A stretch of DNA of 64,000 nt, taken from contig JAPJBO010000839.1 of assembly GCA_030068145.1 (NCBI GenBank), forward strand, positions 1-64,000. The letters run 5' to 3'. This document shows, one piece after another, positions 1 to 10,730 of this stretch (the stretch's first letter is position 1; every line of letters starts with the position of its first letter). The notes beneath the pieces were generated by a model that was given only the letters and a program-made list of their open reading frames with translations, did not search any database and was not told where the DNA came from. The position numbers and the translations under genes were made by a program. The DNA is from Diplonema papillatum (Eukaryota; Euglenozoa; Diplonemea; Diplonemida; Diplonemidae).

Positions 1-3000
1 CAAGTATTCAAAAATCTCGCCGCCAAGGTATTCGAAAATCTCGCGCCAAGGTATTCGAAAATCTCGCCGCCAAGGTATTCAGAAATCTCGCCGCCAAGGT
101 ATTCGAAATCTCGCCGCCAAGGTATTCGAAAATCTCGCCGCCAAGGTATTCGAAAATCTCGCCGCCAAGGTATTCAAAAATCTCGCCGCCAAGGTATTCG
201 AAAATCTCGCCGCCAAGGTATTCGAAATCTCGCCGCCAAGGTATTCGAAAATCTCGCCGCCAAGGTATTCGAAAATCTCGCCGCCAAGGTATTCGAAAAT
301 CTCGCCGCCAAGGTATTCAAAATCTCGCCGCCAAGGTATTCGAAAATCTCCACCAAGGTATTCAAAAATCTCGCCGCCAAGGTATTCGAAAATCTCGCCG
401 CCAAGGTATTCGAAATCTCGCCGCCAAGGTATTCGAAAATCTCGCCGCCAAGGTATTCGAAAATCTCGCCGCCAAGGTATTCAAAAATCTCGCCGCCAAG
501 GTATTCGAAAATCTCGCCGCCAAGGTATTCGAAATCTCGCCGCCAAGGTATTCGAAAATCTCGCCACCAAGGTATTCAAAAATCTCGCCGCCAAGGTATT
601 CGAAAATCTCGCCGCCAAGGTATTCGAAAATCTCGCCGCCAAGGTATTCAAAAATCTCGCCGCCAAGGTATTCGAAAATCTCGCCGCCAAGGTATTCGAA
701 ATCTCGCCGCCAAGGTATTCGAAAATCTCGCCGCCAAGGTATTCGAAAATCTCGCCGCCAAGGTATTCGAAAATCTCGCCGCCAAGGTATTCGAAAATCT
801 CGCCGCCAAGGTATTCGAAAATCTCGCCGCCAAGGTATTCGAAAATCTCCCGCCAAGGTATTCGAAAATCTCGCCGCCAAGGTATTCAAAAATCTCGCCG
901 CCAAGGTATTCGAAAATCTCGCCGCCAAGGTATTCAAAAATCTCGCCGCCAAGGTATTCGAAAACTCGCCGCCAAGGTATTCGAAAAATCTCGCCGCCAA
1001 GGTATTCGAAAATCTCGCCGCCAAGGTATTCGAAAAATCTCGCCGCCAAGGTATTCGAAAATCTCGCCGCCAAGGTATTCGAAATCTCGCCGCCAAGGTA
1101 TTCGAAAATCTCGCCGCCAAGGTATTCAAAAATCTCGCCGCCAAGGTATTCGAAAATCTCGCCGCCAAGGTATTCGAAAAATCTCGCCGCCAAGGTATTC
1201 GAAAATCTCGCCGCCAAGGTATTATTCAAAAATCTCGCCGCCAAGGTATTCGAAAAATCTCGCCGCCAAGGTATTCAAAAATCTCGCCGCCAAGGTATTC
1301 GAAAATCTCGCACCAAGGTATTCAAAAATCTCGCCACCAAGGTATTCGAAAATCTCGCCGCCAAGGTATTCGAAATCTCGCCGCCAAGGTATTCGAAAAT
1401 CTCGCCGCCAAGGTATTCAAAAATCTCGCCGCCAAGGTATTCGAAAATCTCGCCGCCAAGGTATTCGAAAATCTCGCCGCCAAGGTATTCGAAATCTCTC
1501 CGCCAAGGTATTCAAAAATCTCGCCGCCAAGGTATTCGAAAATCTCGCCGCCAAGGTATTCGAAAATCTCGCCGCCAAGGTATTCGAAAATCTCGCCGCC
1601 AAGGTATTCAAAAATCTCGCCGCCAAGGTATTCGAAATCTCGCCGCCAAGGTATTCGAAATCTCGCCGCCAAGGTATTCGAAAATCTCGCACCAAGGTAT
1701 TCAAAAATCTCGCCACCAAGGTATTCGAAAATCTCGCCGCCAAGGTATTCGAAAATCTCGCCGCCAAGGTATTCGAAAATCTCGCCGCCAAAGTATTCAA
1801 AAATCTCGCCGCCAAGGTATTCGAAATCTCGCCGCCAAGGTATTCGAAAATCTCGCCGCCAAGGTATTCGAAAATCTCGCCGCCAAGGTATTCGAAAAAT
1901 CTCGCCGCCAAGGTATTCGAAAATCTCGCCGCCAAGGTATTCGAAAATCTCGCCGCCAAGGTATTCGAAAATCTCGCCGCCAAGGTATTCGAAAATCTCG
2001 CCGCCAAGGTATTCGAAATCTCGCCGCCAAGGTATTCAAAAATCTCGCCGCCAAGGTATTCGAAATCTCGCCGCCAAGGTATTCAAAATCTCGCCGCCAA
2101 GGTATTCGAAAACCTCGCCGCCAAAGTATTCAAAAATCTCGCCGCCAAGGTATTCGAAATCTCGCCGCCAAGGTATTCGAAAATCTCGCCGCCAAGGTAT
2201 TCGAAATCTCGCCGCCAAGGTATTCGAAAATCTCGCACCAAGGTATTCAAAAATCTCGCCGCCAAGGTATTCGAAAATCTCGCCGCCAAGGTATTCGAAA
2301 TCTCGCCGCCAAGGTATTCGAAAATCTCGCCGCCAAGGTATTCGAAAATCTCGCCGCCAAGTATTCAAAAATCTCGCCGCCAAGGTATTCGAAATCTCGC
2401 CGCCAAGGTATTCGAAAATCTCGCCGCCAAGGTATTCGAAATCTCGCCGCCAAGGTATTCGAAAACCTCGCCGCCAAGGTATTCAAAAATCTCGCCGCCA
2501 AGGTATTCGAAAATCTCGCCGCCAAGGTATTCGAAAATCTCGCCGCCAAGGTATTCGAAAATCTCGCCGCCAAGGTATTCGAAAATCTCGCCGCCAAGGT
2601 ATTCGAAATCTCGCCGCCAAGGTATTCGAAAATCTCGCCGCCAAGGTATTCGAAAATCTCGCCGCCAAGGTATATTCGAAAAATCTCGCCGCCAAGGTAT
2701 TATTCGAAAATCTCGCCGCCAAGGTATTCGAAAATCTCGCCGCCAAGGTATTCGAAATCTCGCCGCCAAGGTATTCAAAAATCTCGCCGCCAAGGTATTC
2801 GAAATCTCGCCGCCAAGGTATTCGAAAATCTCGCCGCCAAGGTATTCAAAAATCTCGCCGCCAAGGTATTCGAAAATCTCGCCGCCAAGGTATTCGAAAT
2901 CTCGCCGCCAAGGTATTCGAAAATCTCGCCGCCAAGGTATTCGAAAATCTCGCCGCCAAGGTATTCGAAATCTCGCCGCCAAGGTATTCGAAAATCTCGC

Positions 3001-3502
3001 CGCCAAGGTATTCGAAATCTCGCCGCCAAGGTATTCGAAAATCTCGCCGCCAAGGTATTCGAAAATCTCGCCGCCAAGGTATTCGAAAATCTCGCCGCCA
3101 AGGTATTCGAAAATCTCGCCGCCAAGGTATTCGAAATCTCGCCGCCAAGGTATTCGAAAATCTCGCCGCCAAGGTATTCAGAAAATCTCGCCGCCAAGGT
3201 ATTCGAAAATCTCGCCGCCAAGGTATTCAAAAATCTCGCCGCCAAGGTATTCGAAAATCTCGCCGCCAAGGTATTCGAAAATCTCGCCGCCAAGGTATTC
3301 GAAAATCTCGCCGCCAAGGTATTCGAAATCTCGCCGCCAAGGTATTCAAAAATCTCGCCGCCAAGGTATTCAAAAATCTCGCCGCCAAGGTATTCGAAAT
3401 CTCGCCGCCAAGGTATTCAAAAATCTCGCCGCCAAGGTATTCAAAAATCTCGCGGCCAAGGTATTCGAAAATCTCGCCGCCAAGGTATTCGAAAATCTCG
3501 CG
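1..3502. repeat. 24-bp minisatellite array
   Basis: About 145 head-to-tail copies of a 23-25 bp unit containing CTCGCCGCCAAGGTATTCGA. Units differ mainly in the length and composition of the A-run (GAAATC, GAAAATC, CAAAAATC). Read on the minus strand the 24-bp unit encodes FEYLGGEI, SNTLAARF or RIPWRRDF in the three frames; the first two have no stop, while the third gains TGA wherever the CAAAAATC variant occurs. The array begins before the window and ends abruptly inside a truncated exon copy at about 3503. I treat it as non-coding satellite DNA. Confidence 0.95.
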
Positions 3503-3685
3503 CGGTACGCCGCCCACTGCTTCTGCAATGCGAAGTCGGCAGCCCTGGCGGCCCACAAGAACGACCGTGCGAGTGATCGCTGTCCCTCGATCTCTGCCGT
3601 GAGGGCCTGCAGCCTCCGCACGCCGGCGCTCCCGGTGGCGGGTGCCCAGGGGATCCGCCGCGGCGGGAGAAGGGCTCGGCGCTCG
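3503..3685 (-). pseudogene. Duplicated terminal-exon copy 1 of the coiled-coil gene at 4.5-6.6 kb
   Basis: Reading minus, this matches the last part of the neighbouring gene (EGQRSLARSFL, then ALQKQWAAYRA). It is preceded by an acceptor-like CTACCCAG and an upstream stretch shared with copy 2 (minus-strand AATGGAGGTAGCA). Its 3' end is cut by the 24-bp minisatellite: the exon frame runs straight into the array as RFSNTLAARF with no stop at the junction. Probably a broken duplicate; an alternative terminal exon is possible. Confidence 0.6.
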
Positions 3686-3758
3686 CTGGGTAGTTCGTGC
3701 TACCTCCATTATTTTACACTCGTTTCTCTTCTCCACTCACTATCTTTCGCTCTTGTTC

Positions 3759-3977
3759 TCACTTCCCGCTGGCCGCCTCGAACTGCGCGGCGCGGTATGC
3801 TGCCCACTGCTTCTGCAAGGCGACGGCGGCAGCCCTGGCGGCCCGCAAAAACGACCGTCGACGGAGCGAGTGACCGTTGCCCCTCGATCTCCGCGGTGAG
3901 GGCCTGCAGCGTCCGCACGCCGGCGCTTCCGGTGGCGGGTGCCCAGGGGATGCCCCCGGCCCGCCTCGGCGCGCTCG
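3759..3977 (-). pseudogene. Duplicated terminal-exon copy 2 (possible alternative last exon)
   Basis: Second copy of the C-terminal coding stretch of the 4.5-6.6 kb gene. It has an acceptor-like CACTACTCAG at its 5' side and ends AAQFEAASGK plus a TGA stop. An insertion of about 5 bases (around GTCGAC) changes frame in the middle, but an exon entered in phase 0 reads through to FLRAARAAAVALQKQWAAYR and the stop. The main gene's exon ends in phase 0 at a good donor, so splicing to this copy is formally possible. Whether it is used is unknown. Confidence 0.5.
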
Positions 3978-4097
3978 CTGAGTAGTGTCTGCTACCTCCA
4001 TTATTTTACACTCGTTTCTCTTCTCTACTCACTAGTGTACGTACTCCTTTCTCTCTTTTTCTCACTTATTGGCTGGCCAAAAATAAGTGCGCGCGGT

Positions 4098-4450
4098 AAG
4101 ACCAGCGCGAGGCGAGACTGGAGGCAGCAGTTAAAGTTCGGGAAACGGTAAAGTTCGGGCGAAGCTAAGTTTGGGTTCTGGTGATGCTGAGTTCGGCGTA
4201 GCAAGTTTGGCCGGTGAAGGCAAGTTCGGCGCCAGTACCCAGGGGGAGACACCCCGTTGTTTCCCGGGGTGACCCAAATACCACGCGATACTGAGAAACT
4301 CCGCAAAAAAACGCAAGTTTCGGGCATATTAGACCCCGAAACCCAACATCTCGACCGGAAAAGTGTCAGGGCAGGGTTTGAACTCGGGGGGCCTGAAGGC
4401 CGCCCGCTCACTCTGCCACCCCTATGCATTTTGGCAGGGGGGAAGAAATG
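4098..4450 (-). mobile_element. tRNA-derived SINE, short-tail copy
   Basis: On the minus strand the head carries an A-box-like TGGCAGAGTGAG and a B-box-like GAGTTCAAACC, typical of RNA polymerase III SINEs. The body (CACTTTTCCGGTCGA, then a block ending GTCACCCCGGG) is shared with the copy near 27.5 kb. The tail holds a few GAACTT/GCTTCGCCC units and ends GAACTTTAACTGCTGCCTCC, the same terminus as the 27.5-29.6 kb copy. Confidence 0.7.
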
Positions 4451-4518
4451 TGGAAAAGGGGAAAAAAAAACAATACACTTTTGAGTGTAGAGAAAAGTGG
4501 GGTTGACTCGAATAGAGG

Positions 4519-6612
4519 CTATTCACATTGCATGTTCATAGGACCTCCAGTCTCGAAAAAGGCTCCTGCGACCGACACCGCGAAAACATTCGCAATGGCC
4601 CTGGGCCACGTGCATACCTGTTGGGTGGGCCCGGTGGCCGCCTCGAACTGCGCGGCGCGGTACGCCGCCCACTGCTTCTGTAAGGCGAAGTCGGCAGCCC
4701 TGGCGGCCCGTAAGAACGACCGCGCGAGTGACCGTTGCCCCTCGATCTCCGCCGTGAGGGCCTGCAGCGTCCGCACGCCGGCGCTTCCAGTGGTCGGTGC
4801 CCAGGGGATAGGCCCGGCCCGCCGCGGCGGGAGAAGGGCTTCGGCGCGCTGGCGGAGCGTTTCGCGCAGGTTGTCCAGCTGCGTCCGCCGCTTCTGGATG
4901 GACTGCTCCTGCCGCAGGAGGAACCCGGCGAGCTTCGCCGGGACGTCGGCGGCGGCGAGGGCGTCCTGCAGCCGGCGGAGGCGGAGCTTGTCGGCGACCG
5001 TCAAAAACGTGAGCTTCGTCTTCTCCTTCGCGCAGCCGCTGCACGCCTCGAAATACCGCACGACGCCCTCGACGCCGGAGCAGAGCTCGTCGAGCCTCTC
5101 CCTCTTCTCCACCTCCTCCAGCAGCGCCCCGCCTTCGGCGCCTTCATCGCCGTCGGCCTGACCGGCATTCGCCCCAGGCCACTCCTCCGGATCGTGGGGG
5201 ATCAGGGAGTGCCGCTTCTTCAGCCCGCGCATGAGCAGGACCAACGCCGGCCCGAGCTTGTCGGCGGTCGCGACCCAATCGCTCTTCCGCCCGGCCGGCG
5301 GGTGTTGCGTCGCCTTGCTCCGGGTCGTTTTTTTGGGCGGGTTCGCCGGCGGCGCCGCCGACGGTTTCCGGCGCGGCGGCGGCGGCGGCTGGATGACGGG
5401 CACCGGCGTCGACGGCCGGGCAACCGGGGCCGCGGGGGGTGCCGCCGGCGGGGGCGGTTCGGGGACGGGCGCTGCTGCTGCGGCTGCGCGCGCCGAGAGC
5501 CGGGTGGCCGCGTGGCGCCAGAGGGCGTGGAAGGTGTACTGCTGCGTTTGGTAGGCTTCGGGGATGCCGGCCGCGGTGTTCGCGTCGAAGAGGAGCCCCT
5601 GCAGGTGCTTGATCCGCCGGTCACGGTCGGCGACGCCGGCCTCGAGGCTCTGCAGGGTGGCGCGGTACTGCGCCGCTTCCAGCCTGTGGCGCTCGCGCTC
5701 TACTCCCGCCGCTGGGTCGATGACGGTTTCCTTCACGACGACTTCCTTGACGATGACCTTCGGGCCTTCGGCCGCCGGCTTGCGGACGACCTCTTCTTTC
5801 ACCGCCGCGGGCGGCGGCCGCGGCGCGGCGGCCTTGGGCGCAGGCTTCGCCCGCTCACCCGCCGCCTCCGCCTTCAGCTCGGCTTCCAGCTGCAGCCGCG
5901 CCGCGTCCGACTGCTCCGCGCTGCGCTTCAGGATGTTGCACTCGTCGGTGAGCTTCTGGAGCTCAGCGTCGGCCTCGTGCTGTTTGAACTCGTGGTACTT
6001 GCGCTCTAAGTCGAACTGCTGCTTCGCCTTCTTCAGCAGCCCCATGGACGTCTCCTTATCGGTCTGCAGCTTCTGCAGGAGGCTCGTTGTTTCGTTCGAA
6101 CGGTTCGAAGCGAGCTGCTTGTACTGCGTGATGGTTTCTTCGTGCTTCTTTTGGATCCGCTGCTTCACGCGCCCCGACTGCCGCAGCCTCCTGCACAGCG
6201 CCTGCGCCTGCTCGACGAGTCTTTTCAAGTGGTACGGTTCTATGGGATCGGCGTCGTCGTCGAGACTCGGGACCATTTCCTCCAGCAGGTCTTCCAGCTC
6301 CGTGCAAGGGTCCGCCAGGCTGTCCTGTTCGTCCTTCAAAGCTTCCAGCAGGGCCGCTTCGCCTCCCTCCTTTCGTTCGACCCACAAGTCGTCGGCCTCC
6401 TCCTCGTCAAGGCCGAGCATGAGAGCCGCTTCCTTTATCAGGTCCTCCGACTGGTTTTTCAGGGTATCCAGTGCGTCCCCCGCGTAGAACTCCGACCGCC
6501 GCACGTCTTCGCGGATGCTTTCGCAGAACTGCCTCCCCGCTGCGACGATGGACGTCGGAGCCTCCTTCCACAGCGGGGAGAGCACTGCATCGTCCTCCGC
6601 ATCCAGCATCAT
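4519..6612 (-). CDS. Coiled-coil protein with proline-rich linker
   Basis: Open frame of 697 residues from ATG-ATG at 6612. Residues about 1-130 are acidic and helical; about 130-250 are charged heptad-like coiled coil (KKHEETITQYKQL, LEAELKAEAAGERAK). Two low-complexity Ala/Pro/Lys stretches surround another coiled segment, and a final helical region contains LQALTAEIEGQRSLARSFL. No enzyme motif is visible; a structural or cytoskeletal role is only a guess. A strong donor (CAG then GTATGC) occurs at 4618/4617 in phase 0, so the last 33 residues may be intron read-through and the true end may lie in a downstream exon. Two copies of its terminal coding stretch lie downstream at 3.5-4.0 kb. Confidence 0.7.
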   Translation of the reverse strand: MMLDAEDDAVLSPLWKEAPTSIVAAGRQFCESIREDVRRSEFYAGDALDTLKNQSEDLIKEAALMLGLDEEEADDLWVERKEGGEAALLEALKDEQDSLADPCTELEDLLEEMVPSLDDDADPIEPYHLKRLVEQAQALCRRLRQSGRVKQRIQKKHEETITQYKQLASNRSNETTSLLQKLQTDKETSMGLLKKAKQQFDLERKYHEFKQHEADAELQKLTDECNILKRSAEQSDAARLQLEAELKAEAAGERAKPAPKAAAPRPPPAAVKEEVVRKPAAEGPKVIVKEVVVKETVIDPAAGVERERHRLEAAQYRATLQSLEAGVADRDRRIKHLQGLLFDANTAAGIPEAYQTQQYTFHALWRHAATRLSARAAAAAAPVPEPPPPAAPPAAPVARPSTPVPVIQPPPPPRRKPSAAPPANPPKKTTRSKATQHPPAGRKSDWVATADKLGPALVLLMRGLKKRHSLIPHDPEEWPGANAGQADGDEGAEGGALLEEVEKRERLDELCSGVEGVVRYFEACSGCAKEKTKLTFLTVADKLRLRRLQDALAAADVPAKLAGFLLRQEQSIQKRRTQLDNLRETLRQRAEALLPPRRAGPIPWAPTTGSAGVRTLQALTAEIEGQRSLARSFLRAARAADFALQKQWAAYRAAQFEAATGPTQQVCTWPRAIANVFAVSVAGAFFETGGPMNMQCE

Positions 6613-6694
6613 GGCTGGGGGGAGGTGTCGATGGCGTTTGTGTTTATTTTCCTTTTCCCAGCCTGCAGGACAAGAGGGAAAGTCTGAGTTTTAC

Positions 6695-7045
6695 TAGTAC
6701 GGGGGGGGCGGGTTTGCAAGAACGTGCTTGGAATGGGTATGTGCTCAACACCGCACTGGTCCCGTCTGCGCCGTGTTTCGGTCCTTTAAGCCACGGACAC
6801 ATAAGGCGGACCACCACCAGCGCGGAACCTGAGTGTCTGCAGACAGGACAGCGATGTGAGTCTGGTTTGTCAGGCGGCTGTTCGTAGCTCGTCACAGCCA
6901 GGACCACCCGTGCTACGAGAGCACAGGCGAATCCATCACAGGGAGAAGGCCCCTACAACCGTGTCTGAGCAATCAGTTAAAAACTCAGGGCACTCGCCCT
7001 GATTGTGACTGCGACTTGCTAGGCAGCACTGACTTGTCTTCTTTT
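6695..7045. repeat. Dispersed repeat R1, copy 1
   Basis: Shares blocks with 18934-19125 (G-run, then GTGCTTGGAATGG, TATGTG.TCAACAC, CAGGCGGC, AGCTCGTCA, ACGAGAGC) and weaker blocks with 11345-11600 inside a PAH intron (GTGTTTCGGTCCTT, CCGTGTCTGAGC). No coding frame recognised. Class unknown. Confidence 0.55.
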
Positions 7046-8986
7046 TACGGGGGGGGACGCGTCTGGAATGGATAGGGATGCGCCGAGGGAAGGGCTGCGC
7101 GATCTTTGTAACCAACAGGGACTTCTGAACCTTGGGGTTCCATGCTCAGAAGAAGGCTTCCAGTATGGATTTGGGCTCCATTCGGCGACTGGGTAGACTC
7201 CAGGGCACTGTCGTGGATACGAACCCACAAAAGGGGTGCTTTGGCCCCGGTCTGCCCCCAGTCTGGACCAGCGGGCCATTTTCTGAAAAAAAAGCCTAAA
7301 TCATCAGGTAATAAAAAGACGCTCGCATATGTTGTGACATACCCCACACCACCGCACTTTGCCAGAATACTTCTGCCTGTAGTCCCCTCCCCCTTTAAGC
7401 ATCGGTCCTTTAGCCACGGACCACCATCAGCACGGAGCCTGTTCCCCAACGTATTCTTCGCGCCCCTCCTAAGCGACAGAGAAGGAAAGCCCTGCTGGAC
7501 CGGACGTAAACAAATGTCCAGTTGGTCGGACTTGGGTTCAACGTTTTCGCGAGCTTCGGTCGGAGCTGTCTCCGCCGCGCTATGTTTGCGCGATTTGTTC
7601 TTCGCTTACACCGCCGTGTGTTGTTTTCTCACCCAGGACTTTTGACCTGTTGTGTTCGTGTGTATTGTTGTCGTGTAGACCCGCGCGGGCATGACCTCAC
7701 GTCCGTTGATCACGTGGTTCGGTAGTTAGTCGGTTCGTTGCCTGGCGGCAACGATCCGATGGTCGAGCTTTCCTTCCAAGCTGGCGCGTAAAAGACGATA
7801 AGGAAAAGGAAAAAGGCGGCGGGCTGTATTTATGCATGCCTTTCCTGCCATGACCATTCTTGGTGGATGTTTTCAACGAAATAGCTGGCAGCGTCCGAGC
7901 CCCTGTCCGTCTGGAGGGCTCCGGGCCGCGGAGAAGCGGTGGCTAAGAGGAGACAGAAGAAGGGCGCCTCCACGATTCGGGTTCACGGTGGCGCGGTCAA
8001 TGAGAGCCTTTCGTGCGTGGCGTGTTTCTTCCCCGTTCTCTACTAGCCTCCGTTGAAAGAAGCAGCGGACGGTGCCTACGAGTATTTGTGTAGGGACACT
8101 CGTTAGAGAACGCTAGCAGCGTATCCCAGCGAGTTTGGACCCGCAAGCACAAGATGAGAGCGTCAGGGGAAACGGTGACAAGACTGTTTCTTTCGTCGAA
8201 ACTGTCGGGGGATAGGACGGCATGTTTGGTAGCGGAGGCGGCACGACCTCACCTGTTATAAAAACAACAAGTGATTCCACACCTTGTCTTGAGCACACGT
8301 CTCAAATGAGAGAGAGAGAGAGCGTGGGTGCATGGACTATCCGGGGAGTTTCCACGATATGCGATCGCATATTCTGTAACTGTGGTACCATGTGATCACA
8401 TGCTATGTCATACTGAGCCGGTCCGTCCCTATCTCTTGAAACTGCATCGAAGTGCCGGCCGCTGTTTATCACAGTGAATCACGGTCCACCACGGTCTATC
8501 AGGTCCATCTCTAGTCCCCAGAGCTGCGGAGAGCAGATGCGGCACTGATCTATAACATGTGGAACCTCATAACAAGTGGGTCGTGTAGTTCCGGTCGGTG
8601 TTCTCGTATCGTTGTTTCGGCCGTCATCCGCGGCAGCTTTCTTTTCTGGGCAGCACGTTTGGCTTCAGTTCGGGTGTGAAACCCTTGGCTTCTGCAATCA
8701 CCAGGCAACTGCCGGCGAGGATCTTTCGTTTTCTTTGCTCGAAATGCTTGTATGTGTAGCTTTCGGCAGCTTCAGAGGCTGGACGCCGCGAAGACGGCGG
8801 GAAAGAGAAGAGTGAGAGTGAGAGAGAAAGTGATGTGAAAACGGGAAATAATGGAAAGCGTTTTGAACTACGTTTTCGATGGTATTTTTTGGGTTTTTTT
8901 TTCCTGCAGGCCAGCAGCAGGACCTTATGCAGCCCATTTTCTCCTTCAGACTAGACACCAAGCCCATTTTCTCTGGTGAGTCTTAA
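7046..8986. other. Gene-poor stretch
   Basis: No convincing gene. Around 7390-7440 another partial R1-like block occurs (GGTCCTTTAGCCACGGACCA). 8415-8520 is half of a TIR element whose fuller copy is at 17556-17737. A GA-run lies near 8310. The open frames here have no recognisable content. Confidence 0.4.
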
Positions 8987-8990
8987 TGCA

Positions 8991-9170
8991 GGGGGGGTCC
9001 GGGGGGCACCGCCCCCCGGGAGACGGCACGGTACATGGCACTTCAGATTCTGTCTTGTTCGGAACCTGTAACAGAAACTGATGCCTGGTAACAGGCGAAA
9101 ATTCGAAATCTTGTAGATAGTTTATGGGGGGTCCAGGGGGCACCGCCCCCTGGGAGACAGTATGGTACAT
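8991..9170. repeat. Two copies of a G/C hairpin repeat
   Basis: GGGGGCACCGCCCCC-type hairpins, each followed by GGGAGAC and GGTACATG, at about 8991-9040 and 9125-9170, separated by unrelated sequence. Each can form a stable stem. Confidence 0.6.
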
Positions 9171-9943
9171 GGGCAGAATCTGATGTCAGGACCTTCTGCC
9201 GTGTCCTCCAGAAGACCCCTAGCCTACTGATGATTGTTCTGATGAAAGGTCTCGCCCCTCTTCAGTAGCACAGCCAGAATAGGAGAAATAATTCCCACTA
9301 CAGACACCCAAAACCTCTGCCCAACCCAAGATTACAGACACCAAACTCCTGCCCAACCCAATCCGAGGTAGTGTAAATCAACCCAACCTCCTACCTGATT
9401 TTCGATTTTTTTTTTTTTTTGGGTGAGTTACCTCACCCAACCGCTGCAGTGCATAACCCCCTGGCCAGCAGGGATTATTATAATCCCCGAAATTCGGGAA
9501 AATCATGGTTAAAAAAAAGTCTGTAGCATGGCCGGAAAGATTTGTTTCCACGTTGAGCGAGGGTTTTTTGATGATTTGCAATCCCGGTATGCGACCTTGG
9601 TGGGAGTGTTGCTGCTTCGCCACTTTGTTGCAGACCCCAGCTGTGGGTCTTGCGGGTCCTCTAGCCTCTGTGTCACTGGCCTTGCAAGCACAAAAAGTAT
9701 TCACCAGAAGCTCCTGTGGTTAAAACCCCCTTTTTTAACCGGCCTGTTTTGAGATAACTTTTTTTTTGGTGTAGAAACCTTTTTTTAACCATGCAGGATA
9801 ATCCCTGCAAGCCAGCGCCTTAGCCCTAGAGACTGCATCGTGCTCAGAAATGGAGCGAGCGATCGCCCCTGCAGCACAAACCCGGAAGCGCCTTGCGGCT
9901 ACGTTTTGTGTTTTCAATGCGTTGCGCAGGATTGTTAATAATA

Positions 9944-10192
9944 CCTACCCCCCCCCCCCCCCCCGTGTTAGTGTCGCCTACCTAAAGGCACTTTTTCCTA
10001 AAAGGCGACACTAACACGGGAAGCCGTTGGTGAGGATGAGACATTCTTCATGCGATTACAGGGAACCCTATTGAGAACCGTCTTCCCGTGTCAGTGTCGC
10101 CTCGCGTTTTCAGGCAAAAGGCGACACTGACAACGGCTAAACGGAGGCGACACTAACACTGCAGTGTCCATGGGGGGGGGGGGGGGGTAGGT
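9944..10192. mobile_element. Foldback element with poly-C / poly-G termini
   Basis: The ends are ACCTAC plus a C-run on the left and a G-run plus GTAGGT on the right. Inside are five copies of AGGCGACACTAACAC or its complement in both orientations (about 9965, 10002, 10087, 10119, 10145), forming nested hairpins. No coding capacity. Probably a MITE or foldback element. Confidence 0.6.
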
Positions 10193-10554
10193 GCTAAGAG
10201 AATGACCTTTCATTCTGTGTCAGCGGAAGAACTGAGGACAATGGCTAGCCGTGTGATTAGATCCCTAGTCCAACTTCAATTCAAATTAAGACCAAGCGTG
10301 CGGCAAAAGATGCCATGAAGACGAGGTCTTCCAGTCCCGGGTGACTGGCTCAAAGTTCTCGAGCCCCAGGTCTAGTCACTTGACAACTTGCAAAGACTCT
10401 CCGTTGCGATGCTGCTGCTCTGAGAGAAGAGCGCACAAACCGCCACCGTGCTCTTCCAAGCTCAGTGGACTGTCGTTCGCCCCAATCTCTGAAACGGAGC
10501 GGATAGCATTGTTCACCCGGCCAGAAACAATCCCCGCACTCACACCCAAGAGTT
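10193..10554. other. Intergenic, nothing recognised
   Basis: Lies 3' of PAH. Contains a stretch of unclear origin (CAGCGGAAGAACTGAGGAC and following) and no supported gene. Confidence 0.3.
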
Positions 10555-10700
10555 TGCTTGTGCGTGCCGGTTGATCGTTTTCCCACTTGTATTTACCCTG
10601 TGTCATTTTCAGGGTTAGGAATTCTGATCTACCACCAAAACACGCCGCCTACGTCTTTTTACCCTGCACAATGTATTGCAGGGCAACCCGCCAGGTAGTT
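10555..10700. repeat. Dispersed repeat R3, copy 1
   Basis: About 140 bp nearly matching 51977-52115: TGCGTGCCGGTTGATCGTTT, CCCACTTGTATTTACCC, then CTACGTCTTTT and GGGCAACCCGCCAGGTAG. No coding capacity seen. Confidence 0.7.
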
Positions 10701-10730
10701 ACCCCCCCCCCCCCCGAAATCTTCCCGCAA

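Noticed and set aside
4735-6487. Long plus-strand frames opposite the coiled-coil gene
   Set aside because: G+C-rich shadows rich in Arg/Pro; the minus frame has coherent coiled-coil sequence.
9226-9255. CTGATGA occurrences as a hammerhead ribozyme
   Set aside because: No matching GAAA segment and helices around them; isolated matches.
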